A stretch of DNA of 64,000 bases from contig NZ_FNQJ01000008.1 in assembly GCF_900107605.1 (NCBI RefSeq), forward strand, positions 62,001 to 126,000, written 5' to 3'. The stretch is from Acidovorax soli (GTDB lineage: Bacteria; Pseudomonadota; Gammaproteobacteria; Burkholderiales; Burkholderiaceae_C). Of this stretch, positions 46,664 through 58,235 are shown piece by piece. Below the pieces are notes generated by a model that had not been told where the DNA came from, ran no database searches, and worked only from the letters and a program-made list of their open reading frames with translations. Position 1 is the stretch's first letter, and every line of letters starts with the position of its first letter. A program made the translations under genes and the position numbers.

Positions 46664-47866
46664 ATGCGCCTTGTTGCCCTGAACATCGAGTCCATCCCGT
46701 TGGGTCAGCCCCTGCCTTTTGAGCTGCGTGGCGCGGATGGCGCTTTGCTGGCGCAAAAAGGCGATGCCATTCGCACCCGCGCCGAACTCGATGCGCTGGT
46801 GGCGCGCGGCCTGAGGCTCTGCGTGGACACGGACGAATCGGACGACAGCCACCGTGCGTACCTCGCCCCGCTGCAAAAAATGCGGCTGTCCGAAACCTCC
46901 CTGGGGCAGATTGCCGCGCTGAAGATCCAGGCAGGTGCGCAGTCCGGCGGCGAACGCGGCGGCAAATATGTGCCCGATTGGCCGGAATGGCAGTTGCGCG
47001 CCACCCAGCTGCTGCGCGCGCCGCTGGCGGGTGATTTCGATGGGCGCTTTCAGTCCTTGCACAGTGAACTGGCCCGTCACTGCGAGCAAACGCCCGATGC
47101 CACGCTGTTGGCGCTGATCTATCTTTCGGCGCAGGAAACCCGCATGTACAGCGCCACCCACGCCATGCTGGTGTGCTGCGTGTGCATGGTGGTGGCGCGC
47201 GAAATGCTGCACTGGCCCGACGAGCGGGTGCGACAGCTGGGCAGCGCTGCGCTCACCATGAATATCGCCATGACTGAGCTGCAGGATCAGCTGGCCCAGC
47301 AGTCCCAGCCGCTCACCTCGCAGCAGATCGAGGCGGTGCAAGACCACTCCAGCCGCTCCGAGCAGTTGCTGCGCAGGCTGGGTGTTGCAGACCCTGCGTG
47401 GCTGGAAGCGGTGCTCTGCCATCACCAGCGCACGCCAGGCCCGCTGGCCAAAAGATCCGAGGCCCGGCAGATGGCGCGCCTGCTGCAGCGCGCCGACATC
47501 TTTGGCGCCCGGCTGGCCCCCCGCGTGGCGCGCTCTCCCATGCCGGTCACTGCCGCCCTGCAGGCCAGTTACTACGACGAAGCGCACCAGGTGGACGAGG
47601 CCGGCGCGGCGCTGGTAAAGACACTGGGCGTGTACCCGCCCGGGGCTTTTGTCCGGCTGGCCAACCAGGAAGTGGCGGTGGTGCTGCAGCGCGGCGCAAC
47701 GGCCACGACGCCCCGTGTGGCCGTGGTGATGGACCGCGAAGGCATGCCCGCGGGCGAGATGATTCCGCGTGATACCTCCCACGCCGCCTGGAAGATTGCC
47801 GGCGTGGTGGCCTGCCGGGACGTCAGGGCGCAATGGCCCCTGGCCCGTTTGCTGGCCCTGGTGTAG
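46664..47866 (+). CDS. Degenerate HD-GYP-like protein (probable c-di-GMP pathway relative)
   Basis: The 400-residue protein has an N-terminal domain with PilZ/DUF3391-like look (FELRGADGALLAQKGDAI) and an HD-GYP-like helical core: His166 in YSATHAMLV and a line AALTMNIAMTELQDQL where active enzymes have AALLHDIGKxxIP, with Met199-Asn200 replacing the catalytic His-Asp. The GYP loop is also gone (HHQRTPGPLAKRS). It is thus probably a non-catalytic relative. ATG 46664 is preferred for GAGGACC just upstream. Transcribed after glnE from its own region. Confidence 0.75.
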   Translation: MRLVALNIESIPLGQPLPFELRGADGALLAQKGDAIRTRAELDALVARGLRLCVDTDESDDSHRAYLAPLQKMRLSETSLGQIAALKIQAGAQSGGERGGKYVPDWPEWQLRATQLLRAPLAGDFDGRFQSLHSELARHCEQTPDATLLALIYLSAQETRMYSATHAMLVCCVCMVVAREMLHWPDERVRQLGSAALTMNIAMTELQDQLAQQSQPLTSQQIEAVQDHSSRSEQLLRRLGVADPAWLEAVLCHHQRTPGPLAKRSEARQMARLLQRADIFGARLAPRVARSPMPVTAALQASYYDEAHQVDEAGAALVKTLGVYPPGAFVRLANQEVAVVLQRGATATTPRVAVVMDREGMPAGEMIPRDTSHAAWKIAGVVACRDVRAQWPLARLLALV

Positions 47867-48121
47867 TGCAAGCCGCGCGGGTTGCGCAGTGGGTCCAAAG
47901 GCCGCTTCTTTTCCCTTGCCTCGCTGAAACTGCCCTGAACGCAAGGTCCCTGCCATCGGCGGCGGCGTTCCACGGCGCTCAGCCTGCAAGGCCGATCTCC
48001 GGCCATTGCGCCGCCCTTGGGGTGGCCTTGCGCTTTCACCGTGGTGAAAGGTGTCCCATACCCTGCGCCAGAACCGGTGGTGTCGGCCAATGCACGCAGT
48101 GGTATCTGTGAAAAATACTAT

Positions 48122-48153
48122 TTGGTATAAATAAATACCAAGTGGTGTAAAAT
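48122..48153 (+). promoter_or_regulatory. AT-rich inverted repeat and -10 box upstream of the peroxidase
   Basis: TTGGTATAAATAAATACCAA is a perfect 7-bp inverted repeat (48122-48128 and 48135-48141) separated by six bases. A -10-like TAAAAT follows at 48148-48153. In GC-rich surroundings such an AT-rich palindrome is a strong operator candidate. The regulator is unknown. Confidence 0.5.
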
Positions 48154-48186
48154 ATGATGAGATGGTCAAATTCCAGGAGAGTCTCC

Positions 48187-48789
48187 ATGAAATGCACCGA
48201 AAAACCCTTGTCTCGCTGCACGAGAATCCTTTGCACAGTGGGCCTGGCCGGGGCAGCGATGCTGTCGGGCGCGGCGGCGCACTCTGGCGAGGCGCAGGCC
48301 TGCCCGCCAACCCTGCAGCACACCTTTGACCGGCTGCAGGATGAAAAGCCGCAGTCGCTGTGCCAGTACAGCGGCAAGGTGGTGCTGATCGTCAACACCG
48401 CCAGCTATTGCGGGTTCACGGGGCAATACAAGGGGCTCGAAGAACTCTATGCCCGCTACAAGGACCAGGGGCTGGTGGTGCTCGGTTTCCCGTCCAACGA
48501 TTTCTCCCAGGAAAGCGGCAGCAACCAGCAGATTGCCGAATTCTGCGAAAACACCTTCGGTGTGAAGTTTCCGATGTTCGCCAAGAGCAGCGTCAAGGGC
48601 CCGGAGGCATCGCCCTTGTTTCGCCAGCTGGCGCAGCTCTCGGGCGGTGCACCCCGCTGGAACTTTCACAAATACCTGCTCGGGCGCAACGGGCAGCTGG
48701 TGGACAGCTACTCCAGCCTGACGGCACCCGGCAGCAAGGGTCTGGTGCGCGCCATCGAACAGCAACTGGCCACGCCCGAACTCCGGTGA
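48187..48789 (+). CDS. Periplasmic glutathione peroxidase-like thiol peroxidase
   Basis: The 200-residue protein has an N-terminal signal peptide (CTVGLAGAAMLSGAAAHS) and a glutathione-peroxidase fold with peroxidatic Cys75 in VNTASYCGFTGQYKGLEEL, followed by LGFPSNDFSQESGSN and WNFHKYLLG with the conserved Trp-Asn pair. Most relatives are cysteine peroxidases reduced by thioredoxin. AGGAGA precedes ATG 48187. It lies just upstream of the lipid-modification operon and may share its stress response. Confidence 0.9.
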   Translation: MKCTEKPLSRCTRILCTVGLAGAAMLSGAAAHSGEAQACPPTLQHTFDRLQDEKPQSLCQYSGKVVLIVNTASYCGFTGQYKGLEELYARYKDQGLVVLGFPSNDFSQESGSNQQIAEFCENTFGVKFPMFAKSSVKGPEASPLFRQLAQLSGGAPRWNFHKYLLGRNGQLVDSYSSLTAPGSKGLVRAIEQQLATPELR

Positions 48790-48837
48790 TTTCCATGACT
48801 TCGTTACGCACGGCTGTTTTTTTTTACGCCACGGGCT

Positions 48838-48867
48838 GGAACTTTGGCGGTATAACTCCACTCAGTA
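48838..48867 (+). promoter_or_regulatory. Possible ECF-sigma promoter of the eight-gene operon
   Basis: GGAACTTT (48838-48845), matching the RpoE-type -35 core GGAACTT, is followed after 17 bases by TCAGTA (48862-48867), similar to the RpoE -10 TCTGA/TCAAA. The transcript would begin near 48875. The operon content (amine oxidase, CFA-type methylase) is often under an ECF factor in other bacteria, which supports this reading. Confidence 0.4.
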
Positions 48868-49033
48868 GATTGCAAGAGCGCATTGGGCGCCTTACCAGTT
48901 TGACGTTGCGAAGCCTTTCGGGCCCCCGGGTTCCGACTGACCTCCTGGAGCGCTTCTCCTCCCTCCCTCTCTTATTCGTTTCGGGACGCTTCGCAACTTT
49001 TTTATTCCAGGCGCCGGCCAGAGGGGGCCGGCC

Positions 49034-50344
49034 ATGAAAGTCGCCATCATCGGCTCCGGCATCTCCGGACTGTCCGTAGCGCACGAATTGCGCGGCCAGG
49101 CGGCCATCACCCTGTATGAGGCGGGTGACTACTTTGGTGGCCACACCCACACGGTGGACGTCATGCTGCCCGATGCGTCGGGTCGATCCGTCACGCATGG
49201 CGTGGACACCGGTTTTCTGGTTTTCAACGAGCGCACCTACCCCCATCTCATCCGTCTGCTGACCGAGCTGGGTGTCGAGACGGCAAAGTCCGACATGTCG
49301 TTTTCTGTGCAGGTGCCGGGCGCCCTGCGCCGTGGGCGCACGCTGGAGTGGAGCGGCACCAGCCTGAGCACCGTGTTTGCCCAGCGTTCCAACCTGGTCA
49401 ACCCGCGCTTTCTGGGCATGCTGCGCGACCTGCTGCGCTTCAACCAACTGTGCACGCGCATTGCCGAGCAGCAGGCCGAGGCAGCGCTGATGCAGCCGCT
49501 GGGTGATTTCCTCCAGGAGCACCGCTTTGGTGAGGCGTTTCGCGACTGGTACTTCCTGCCCATGCTGGGTTGCATCTGGAGCTGCCCTACCGACCAGATG
49601 CTGAAGTTCCCCGTGGCCACCATGATCCGGTTCTGCCACAACCATGGCCTGATCCAGGTGAGCCACCGCCCGCAATGGTGGACGGTGTCCGGTGGCGCGC
49701 GCCACTACGTTGACAAGATCGTGGCAGGCATTGCCGACAAGCGCCTGAACACCCCCGTGCGCCGCATCGAGCGCGACGCGGCCGGTGTGCGCGTGGTGAC
49801 GGCAGGCCACACAGAACACTTTGACAAGTTGGTGCTGGCCACGCACTCCGACCAGTCGCTCGCGCTGCTGGCCCAGCCCACCCTGCAAGAGCGTGCGGTG
49901 CTCGGTGCCATCCGCTACCAGGCCAACCGCGCCGTGCTGCACACCGACACCTCGGTGCTGCCCGCGCGCCGTGCCGCCTGGGCTGCGTGGAACTACGAGC
50001 GTGCCCGGCAGCGCAGCCGCGAGTCGGCCCGCGTGTGCCTGCACTACCTCATCAACCAGCTGCAGCCCGTGCCGTTTGCCCAGCCCGTGGTGGTGTCGCT
50101 GAACCCGGTGCGCGACATTGCGCCCGAACACGTGATCGGTAGCTACGAGTACGCCCACCCGGTGTTCGACCTGGCCGCCATCCGCGCGCAGCAGCAGGTG
50201 GGCCAACTGCAGGGGCAGCAGCACACCTGGTTCTGCGGCGCCTGGACGGGCTATGGCTTCCACGAGGATGGCCTCAAGTCCGGCCTGGCCGTGGCCGAGC
50301 AATTGCGGACGGCCCTGCCCACACCTCTGGCGGAGGCCGCGTGA
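49034..50344 (+). CDS. FAD-dependent amine oxidase-like desaturase
   Basis: The 436-residue protein begins MKVAIIGSGISGLSVAHELR, a FAD-binding motif, and contains EAGDYFGGHTHTVD and the terminal FAD-binding GAWTGYGFHEDGLKSGLAVA. It belongs to the flavin amine oxidase/phytoene desaturase group. In Rhodobacter, a similar neighbour of a CFA-type methylase (UfaD, recalled) takes part in furan fatty acid synthesis. It is the first gene of an overlapping operon, with GAGGGGGCC just before ATG 49034. Confidence 0.88.
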   Translation: MKVAIIGSGISGLSVAHELRGQAAITLYEAGDYFGGHTHTVDVMLPDASGRSVTHGVDTGFLVFNERTYPHLIRLLTELGVETAKSDMSFSVQVPGALRRGRTLEWSGTSLSTVFAQRSNLVNPRFLGMLRDLLRFNQLCTRIAEQQAEAALMQPLGDFLQEHRFGEAFRDWYFLPMLGCIWSCPTDQMLKFPVATMIRFCHNHGLIQVSHRPQWWTVSGGARHYVDKIVAGIADKRLNTPVRRIERDAAGVRVVTAGHTEHFDKLVLATHSDQSLALLAQPTLQERAVLGAIRYQANRAVLHTDTSVLPARRAAWAAWNYERARQRSRESARVCLHYLINQLQPVPFAQPVVVSLNPVRDIAPEHVIGSYEYAHPVFDLAAIRAQQQVGQLQGQQHTWFCGAWTGYGFHEDGLKSGLAVAEQLRTALPTPLAEAA

Positions 50345-51132
50345 GCCACGCCCCGGCCCCACCCGCAGCGCCCCTGATCGGCTTCGGCCAGGTGCGCCAC
50401 ACACGGCTGCGGCCGACGTGGCATGCGTTTGCCTACCCCACGTTTTTCCTGATGCTGCCCATGCGCAGCCTGACCAAAGTGCGGGGCGCACTGGCCGTGA
50501 ACCGGGCGGGCGCCATCAGCTTTCATGACGTGGACCATGGCGACGGCCGCGGCGCCGCGCAGGGCGGTGCGCTCGCCTGGCTGGACGAGCTGCTGCGCAC
50601 CGAAGGCATCACCGACGCTACGGGCGAGGCCTGGCTGCACTGCTACCCGCGCGTGCTGGGCTACACCTTCAAGCCCGTGAGCTTCTGGTACTGCCACCGT
50701 GCGGACGGCCGCCTGCGCGCCATCGTGGTCGAGGTGAATAACACCTTTGGCGAGCGCCACTGCTACCTGCTGGATGCGCCGCAATATGGCGTGGAGCAGC
50801 AGGCGCGCAAGGTGTTCCACGTGTCGCCGTTCTGCGAGGTGAGCGGCAGCTACCGCTTTCGCTTCATGCGCACCGAGGCCAGCGCACAGGACGCGGGCCG
50901 AACCGTGGTGCGCATCGACCACGACGACGACACCGGCCCGCTGATCCAGACCAGCGTGAGCGGCACCTTGCACGCCATCACCGCACAGACATTGCGCCGC
51001 GCGCTCTGGGGCTACCCCGCCATGACGCTGGCCATCATTGTCCGCATCCACTGGCACGCGCTGCGGCTGTGGCTCAAGCGCGTGCGCTTCCATCGCAAGC
51101 CCGAGGCGCCTGCCGCCGCCGTGACCCGTTGA
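50341..51132 (+). CDS. DUF1365 family protein
   Basis: The 263-residue protein starts with GTG overlapping the previous stop (GTGA). DUF1365 features are FGQVRHTRLRPTWHAFAYPT, YPRVLGYTFKPVSFWYCHR and EVNNTFGERHCYLL, then a run of aromatic residues (VFHVSPFCEVSGSYRFRF). DUF1365 genes sit almost always between a flavin amine oxidase and a CFA-type methylase. Function is unresolved; a lipid-related role is inferred from context. Confidence 0.9.
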   Translation: MSHAPAPPAAPLIGFGQVRHTRLRPTWHAFAYPTFFLMLPMRSLTKVRGALAVNRAGAISFHDVDHGDGRGAAQGGALAWLDELLRTEGITDATGEAWLHCYPRVLGYTFKPVSFWYCHRADGRLRAIVVEVNNTFGERHCYLLDAPQYGVEQQARKVFHVSPFCEVSGSYRFRFMRTEASAQDAGRTVVRIDHDDDTGPLIQTSVSGTLHAITAQTLRRALWGYPAMTLAIIVRIHWHALRLWLKRVRFHRKPEAPAAAVTR

Positions 51133-51158
51133 CCTCCCTGCACAACGAGACTGCCGCC

Positions 51159-52394
51159 ATGAACTCCACCACCGCGCCCCGCACCGCCCCACGATCCGCA
51201 CAGACGCTGCCTGCCGGCACGCCCGCTGCCGCGCGCACGGCGCTCAGGCTCCTGCAGCGGCTGCAGCATGGCCACCTCACGGTCCAGCTGCCAGACGGCA
51301 CGCTGCAGCACTTCGGGCATGGCAACGGTCCGTCGGCCGCCATCACGTTCAAGAACTGGAAGGTGTGCAGCGCCGCGCTCAAGTCGGGCGACATCGGCTT
51401 TGCCGAGAGCTACATCGCGGGCGACTGGACCACGCCGCACCTCACCGACCTGCTCAAGCTCTTCATCGCCAACCGCCAGCAGGTCGAAGGCGTGATCTAC
51501 GGCACCTGGGCGGGCCGCCTGCTGTACCGCATCAAGCACCTGCTCCATCGCAACACGCGCGCCAACAGCCAGAAGAACATCCACGCCCATTACGACCTGG
51601 GCAATGCGTTCTACGAACTGTGGCTGGACGACACCATGAACTATTCGTCCGCCTGGTTCGAGGGTGACGCGGGCGGCGACCTGCGCACCGCCCAGCACGC
51701 CAAGGTGCGCCGCGCGCTGCGCATGGCGGGCGTGCAGGCGGGTGACCGTGTGCTGGAAATCGGCTGCGGCTGGGGCGCGCTGGCCGAGATGGCGACCACC
51801 GAATTCGGCGCGTCCCTCACCGGCGTGACGCTGTCCACCGAACAACTCGCGTTTGCGCAGCAGCGCATGGCGCAGCATGATGTCGCAGACAAGGCCGACC
51901 TGCGCCTGCAGGACTACCGCGACATCCAGGACGGCCCGTACGACGCCATCTGCTCCATCGAGATGGTCGAGGCCGTGGGCCGCGAATACTGGCCCACCTA
52001 TTTCGAGTCGGTAAACCGCCTGCTCAAGCCCGGCGGCAAGGCCTGCATCCAGAGCATCGTCATCGACGACAGCCTGTTTGCACGCTACATCAGCTCCACG
52101 GACTTCATCCAGCAGTACATCTTCCCCGGCGGCTGCCTGCCCTGCCCACGCGAGTTCCGCCGCGAGGCCGAGGCCGCGGGCCTGCGCGTGGTGGACGAGT
52201 TTGCCTTTGGCCAGGACTACGCCGAAACCCTCAAGCGCTGGCGCGAGCGCTTTCTGGCGCAGCGCGCACAGATCCTGCAGCTGGGGTTCGATGAGCGCTT
52301 CCTGCACATCTGGGAGTTCTACCTGGCGTACTGCGAGGCGGCGTTTGCGATGGGCAACATCGACCTGGTGCAGTACACGCTGGCCAAGGACTGA
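51159..52394 (+). CDS. Cyclopropane-fatty-acid-synthase-type SAM methyltransferase
   Basis: The 411-residue protein belongs to the Mycolic acid cyclopropane/CFA synthase family: SAM-binding motif VLEIGCGWGALAEMA, INTER-domain HYDLGNAFYELWLDDTMNYSSAWF, SIEMVEAVGREYWPTYF and YIFPGGCLP. In operons like this one the methylase acts on a double bond of membrane phospholipid acyl chains; here it is probably UfaM-like rather than a standard cyclopropane synthase, from its neighbours. ATG 51159 (MNSTTAP) has a weak GAG ahead. Confidence 0.9.
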   Translation: MNSTTAPRTAPRSAQTLPAGTPAAARTALRLLQRLQHGHLTVQLPDGTLQHFGHGNGPSAAITFKNWKVCSAALKSGDIGFAESYIAGDWTTPHLTDLLKLFIANRQQVEGVIYGTWAGRLLYRIKHLLHRNTRANSQKNIHAHYDLGNAFYELWLDDTMNYSSAWFEGDAGGDLRTAQHAKVRRALRMAGVQAGDRVLEIGCGWGALAEMATTEFGASLTGVTLSTEQLAFAQQRMAQHDVADKADLRLQDYRDIQDGPYDAICSIEMVEAVGREYWPTYFESVNRLLKPGGKACIQSIVIDDSLFARYISSTDFIQQYIFPGGCLPCPREFRREAEAAGLRVVDEFAFGQDYAETLKRWRERFLAQRAQILQLGFDERFLHIWEFYLAYCEAAFAMGNIDLVQYTLAKD

Positions 52395-52402
52395 GGGACG
52401 CC

Positions 52403-52978
52403 ATGAAAAATATAGCTATCACCGCAATATTCACTGGCGCATTGATGGGTTTGGGCCCTCACACCGCGCAGGCGCAAGTGGCCGAGGCCAGCGTTGCCCC
52501 TGCAGCCCCGCTGTCGGGTGCGCGGCTGGCGGGGCAGGGCGTGCTGCGCTTTCTGGGATTCGAGATCTACCGCGCGCGGCTGTGGGTGCAGCCCGGCTTT
52601 GATGCCGACCACTACGCCGCCCACCCCGTGGCGCTGGAGCTGACTTACCACCGCGATTTTCCGGCCGACGCCATCGCAAAGCGCTCCATCGAAGAGATGC
52701 GCCGCGTGGGCCGCTTCACGCCCCAGCAGGCCACGCGCTGGCAGCAGGCACTGGCCGCCGCCTTGCCGGATGTGAAGGCCGGCGACCGGCTGCTGGGCCT
52801 GTACCAGCCCGGCGCAGGCGCCGTGTTCAAGATGGGCGGGCGTGTGGTGGGCGAAGTGGCTGACGCCGAGTTTTCGCGCCTGTTCTTCGGTATCTGGCTG
52901 TCGCCCCAGACCTCCGAGCCCGGACTGCGGCAGGAGCTGATCGCGGCCACCCGCACCCCAAGCCAAGGCCCGCAATGA
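52403..52978 (+). CDS. Exported chalcone isomerase-like protein with repeat-encoded signal peptide
   Basis: A 191-residue secreted protein of the bacterial chalcone isomerase-like family (RLAGQGVLRFLGFEIYRARLW, then LELTYHRDFPADAIAKRSIEEMRR). In other bacteria such proteins are fatty-acid binding. The signal peptide (MKNIAITAIFTGALMGLGPH) is encoded by AT-rich codons unlike the rest of the gene, and its DNA aligns with repeat R1. It overlaps the next gene as ATGA. Confidence 0.8.
   Translation: MKNIAITAIFTGALMGLGPHTAQAQVAEASVAPAAPLSGARLAGQGVLRFLGFEIYRARLWVQPGFDADHYAAHPVALELTYHRDFPADAIAKRSIEEMRRVGRFTPQQATRWQQALAAALPDVKAGDRLLGLYQPGAGAVFKMGGRVVGEVADAEFSRLFFGIWLSPQTSEPGLRQELIAATRTPSQGPQ
52406..52458 (-). 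repeat. Dispersed repeat R1, copy G (signal peptide of the chalcone isomerase-like gene)
   Basis: On the plus strand, TATAGCTATCACCGCAATA then CACTGGCGCATTGATGGG aligns with moaC copy H; I count 18 identities over 28 ungapped positions from AGCT to GCGC. The end of the element is less well preserved. Coding use: signal peptide. Confidence 0.4.
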
Positions 52979-54249
52979 CCACCACCACGCCCATTCGCGC
53001 CGGCCAGGGCCTGGCCTATGGGCTGCTGGGCCTGCCGCTGGCCTTCGTGGCGCTGCCGCTGTATGTGCTGCTGCCCAACCACTACGCGCGCGAGTTCGGC
53101 ATGCCGCTGGCCACGCTGGGGGCGGTGCTGCTGGCGGCGCGGCTGTTCGATGCGGTGTCCGACCCGTTGCTGGGCCGCCTGTCCGACCACCTGTTCGGCC
53201 GCTCGGTGCGCGCCGTGCTGGCAGTGGGCGCGGTGTCGGCCATGGTGCTGGCGCTGGGGCTGATCAGCCTGTTTTTTCCGCAGGTAGCCGGGGCCGATGC
53301 GCTGATGGTCTGGGTGCTGGTGGCGCTGCTCATCACCTACACCGCCTACAGCCAGCTGGGCATCGCGCACCAGTCCTGGGGCGCACGCCTGGGTGGCGAC
53401 GAGCTGCAGCGCGGCCGCATCGTGGCCTGGCGTGAAGGTGCCGCGCTGGTGGGCGTGGTGCTGGCCTCGGTGCTGCCCGCGCTGCTGGGGCTGCCGGTCA
53501 TGCTGAGTGTGTTTGCCATCAGCCTGTTGCTGGGCTGGTGGGCCTGGACGCGGGCGCCGCGCCCGTTGATGGCGATGGATGTCGGCGTCTATCGCCCGCC
53601 GCAGCGCGCCAGCCTGTGGCGGCCCTGGGGGCGCCCTGCGTTCCGCCGCCTGCTGGCCGTGTTCATGCTCAACGGCATAGCCAGCGCCATCCCGGCCACA
53701 CTGGTGCTGTTCTTCATCCAGGACCGCCTGCAGGCCACGCCCGCGCAGGAGCCGATGTTCCTGGCCGCGTATTTCGTCTGTGCCGCGCTGTCGATCCCGC
53801 TGTGGCTGCGCGCCGTGGCGCGCTGGGGCCTGGCGCGCACCTGGCTGGCGGGCATGCTGCTGGCGATTGCCGTGTTTGGGTGGACTGCGTTCCTGGGCGC
53901 AGGCGATGTGCTGCCGTTCCTGGCGGTCTGTGCGCTCTCGGGCGTGGCCCTGGGCACCGACCTGGCCCTGCCCAGCGCCCTGCTGGCCGGTGTGATCGCG
54001 GCCGAGGGCGACAGCGGCCAGCACGAGGGTGCGTACTTTGGCTGGTGGAACTTTGCCACCAAGCTCAACCTGGCGCTGGCCGCCGGCCTGGCGCTGCCGC
54101 TGCTGGGCTGGTGGGGCTACACCCCGGGCACACGCAGCGACGAGGGATTGCAGACTCTGGGCATGGCCTACGCCGTGCTGCCCAGTGTGCTCAAGCTGTT
54201 GGCTGCGGGTGCGCTGCTTGCCCTGGTCCTGCGGCCATCCCGAACCTGA
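52975..54249 (+). CDS. GPH-family (MFS) transporter
   Basis: The 424-residue protein has twelve predicted membrane segments and a GPH/MFS_2-like look (LAARLFDAVSDPLLGRLSDH, AHQSWGARLGGDELQRGRI). GPH proteins import sugars or lipids with cations; in this operon a lipid or lysophospholipid substrate is more likely. It overlaps the chalcone isomerase-like gene by four bases (ATGA). Confidence 0.85.
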   Translation: MTTTTPIRAGQGLAYGLLGLPLAFVALPLYVLLPNHYAREFGMPLATLGAVLLAARLFDAVSDPLLGRLSDHLFGRSVRAVLAVGAVSAMVLALGLISLFFPQVAGADALMVWVLVALLITYTAYSQLGIAHQSWGARLGGDELQRGRIVAWREGAALVGVVLASVLPALLGLPVMLSVFAISLLLGWWAWTRAPRPLMAMDVGVYRPPQRASLWRPWGRPAFRRLLAVFMLNGIASAIPATLVLFFIQDRLQATPAQEPMFLAAYFVCAALSIPLWLRAVARWGLARTWLAGMLLAIAVFGWTAFLGAGDVLPFLAVCALSGVALGTDLALPSALLAGVIAAEGDSGQHEGAYFGWWNFATKLNLALAAGLALPLLGWWGYTPGTRSDEGLQTLGMAYAVLPSVLKLLAAGALLALVLRPSRT

Positions 54250-54269
54250 TCCGACTCCAGGTGAATTCC

Positions 54270-54812
54270 ATGATGCAACGACGCCTCCTTCTCTCCGCCG
54301 CAGTGGCTGCGCCCGTGGTGCTGTCCGGCTGCGCCAGCCAGCGCATTGACGGCTACGCCAGCGAAAAACCGGTGCTCGACCTGGCCCGGTATTTCAACGG
54401 CAAGATCGACGCCCACGGCATCTTCCAGGACCGCAGCGGCCAGATCGTGAAGCGCTTCGCCGTGGTGATGGACTGCGCCTGGACGGGCAACGAGGGCGTG
54501 CTCGACGAGGCCTTCACCTATTCCGACGGCACCACGCAGCGCCGCATCTGGCGCCTGACCCAGCACGCCGACGGCCGCTATACCGGCACCGCCGACGATG
54601 TGGTGGGCACGGCCAACGGCCAGACGCGCGGCAACGCCTTCCGCTGGAACTACACGCTGGCCCTGCCCGTGGATGGCAAGGTCTACCACGTCGATCTGGA
54701 CGACTGGATGTACCTCATCGACGACCGCGTGATGCTCAACCGCGCCACCATGAGCAAGTTCGGCGTGCGCCTGGGCGAGCTCACGCTGTCCTTCACCAAG
54801 CGGCTGCCATGA
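54270..54812 (+). CDS. DUF3833 family lipoprotein
   Basis: The 180-residue protein has a lipoprotein signal ending LSGCASQ and the DUF3833 pattern (KPVLDLARYFNGKIDAHGIF, VMDCAWTGNEGVLDEAFTY, DDWMYLIDDRVMLNRATMSK). The family is found with CFA-type methylase and amine oxidase genes in many proteobacteria; its role is unknown. ATG 54270 and 54273 are both possible; AGGTGA lies upstream. It overlaps the SDR gene by four bases. Confidence 0.88.
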   Translation: MMQRRLLLSAAVAAPVVLSGCASQRIDGYASEKPVLDLARYFNGKIDAHGIFQDRSGQIVKRFAVVMDCAWTGNEGVLDEAFTYSDGTTQRRIWRLTQHADGRYTGTADDVVGTANGQTRGNAFRWNYTLALPVDGKVYHVDLDDWMYLIDDRVMLNRATMSKFGVRLGELTLSFTKRLP

Positions 54813-55591
54813 GCCTCAACCCGCCCTTGCGCGACTGGCAGGGCCGCAGGGCCTGGCTCATCGGCGCCAGTAGCGGCATTGGCCGGGCCACGGCGGCGGC
54901 GCTGCATGCGCGCGGCGCACAGGTCATCGTCTCGGCCCGCAGCGGCGACATGCTGGATGCCTTTGTCGTGCAGCACCCCGGCAGCATGGCGCTGGCTTTT
55001 GACACGGCCGAACCGGCACAGGTGCAAGCCGCTGCCGCGCAGGTGCTGGCGGGGGGGGCGCCCGACCTGGTGTGCTACTGCGCGGGCTACTACCGCGACA
55101 TGCGCGCCACCGATTTCGACCTGGCCGTGATGCTGCGCCACGAGCAGATCAACTACAACGGCGCCCTGCATGTGCTGGCCGCCGTGCTGCCCGCCATGCT
55201 CAGCGCCGCCCAGGCCGGGCGCCCGGGCCATGTGAGCCTCATCAGCAGCGTGGCGGGGTTCCGGGGCCTGCCCAAGAGCCTGGCTTATGGGCCCACCAAG
55301 GCCGCGCTCATCCACCTGGCCGAGGCGCTGTACCTGGATCTGCATGACCTGGGCCTGGGCGTGAGCGTGATCAATCCCGGCTTCGTGGCCACGCAGCTCA
55401 CGGTGCGCAACGACTTCACCATGCCCGCGCTGATCTCGCCCGAGGTGGCGGCGGCGGCCATCGTGCGGGGCTGGGAGCGTGGGCATTTCGACATCCACTT
55501 TCCCAAGCGCTTCACGCGGGTGATGAAACTGCTGCGCGTGCTGCCATACCGGTGGTACTTTCCGACAGTCCGCAAGTTCACAGGCCTTTGA
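54809..55591 (+). CDS. Short-chain dehydrogenase/reductase
   Basis: The 260-residue protein has the cofactor motif GASSGIGRAT at residues 19-28 and the catalytic YGPTK (Tyr-X3-Lys) preceded by SLISSVAGF. The substrate in this operon is unknown but is probably a lipid intermediate. It overlaps the DUF3833 gene by four bases (ATGA). Confidence 0.9.
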   Translation: MSLNPPLRDWQGRRAWLIGASSGIGRATAAALHARGAQVIVSARSGDMLDAFVVQHPGSMALAFDTAEPAQVQAAAAQVLAGGAPDLVCYCAGYYRDMRATDFDLAVMLRHEQINYNGALHVLAAVLPAMLSAAQAGRPGHVSLISSVAGFRGLPKSLAYGPTKAALIHLAEALYLDLHDLGLGVSVINPGFVATQLTVRNDFTMPALISPEVAAAAIVRGWERGHFDIHFPKRFTRVMKLLRVLPYRWYFPTVRKFTGL

Positions 55592-55597
55592 ATTTTC

Positions 55598-58227
<2,630 letters not shown>

Positions 58228-58235
58228 TCACTGGT

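Noticed and set aside
51159-52394. Calling the CFA-type methylase a standard cyclopropane synthase (cfa)
   Set aside because: The surrounding genes match the amine oxidase-DUF1365 context, where the enzyme usually makes other methylated lipids; the gene symbol is therefore withheld.
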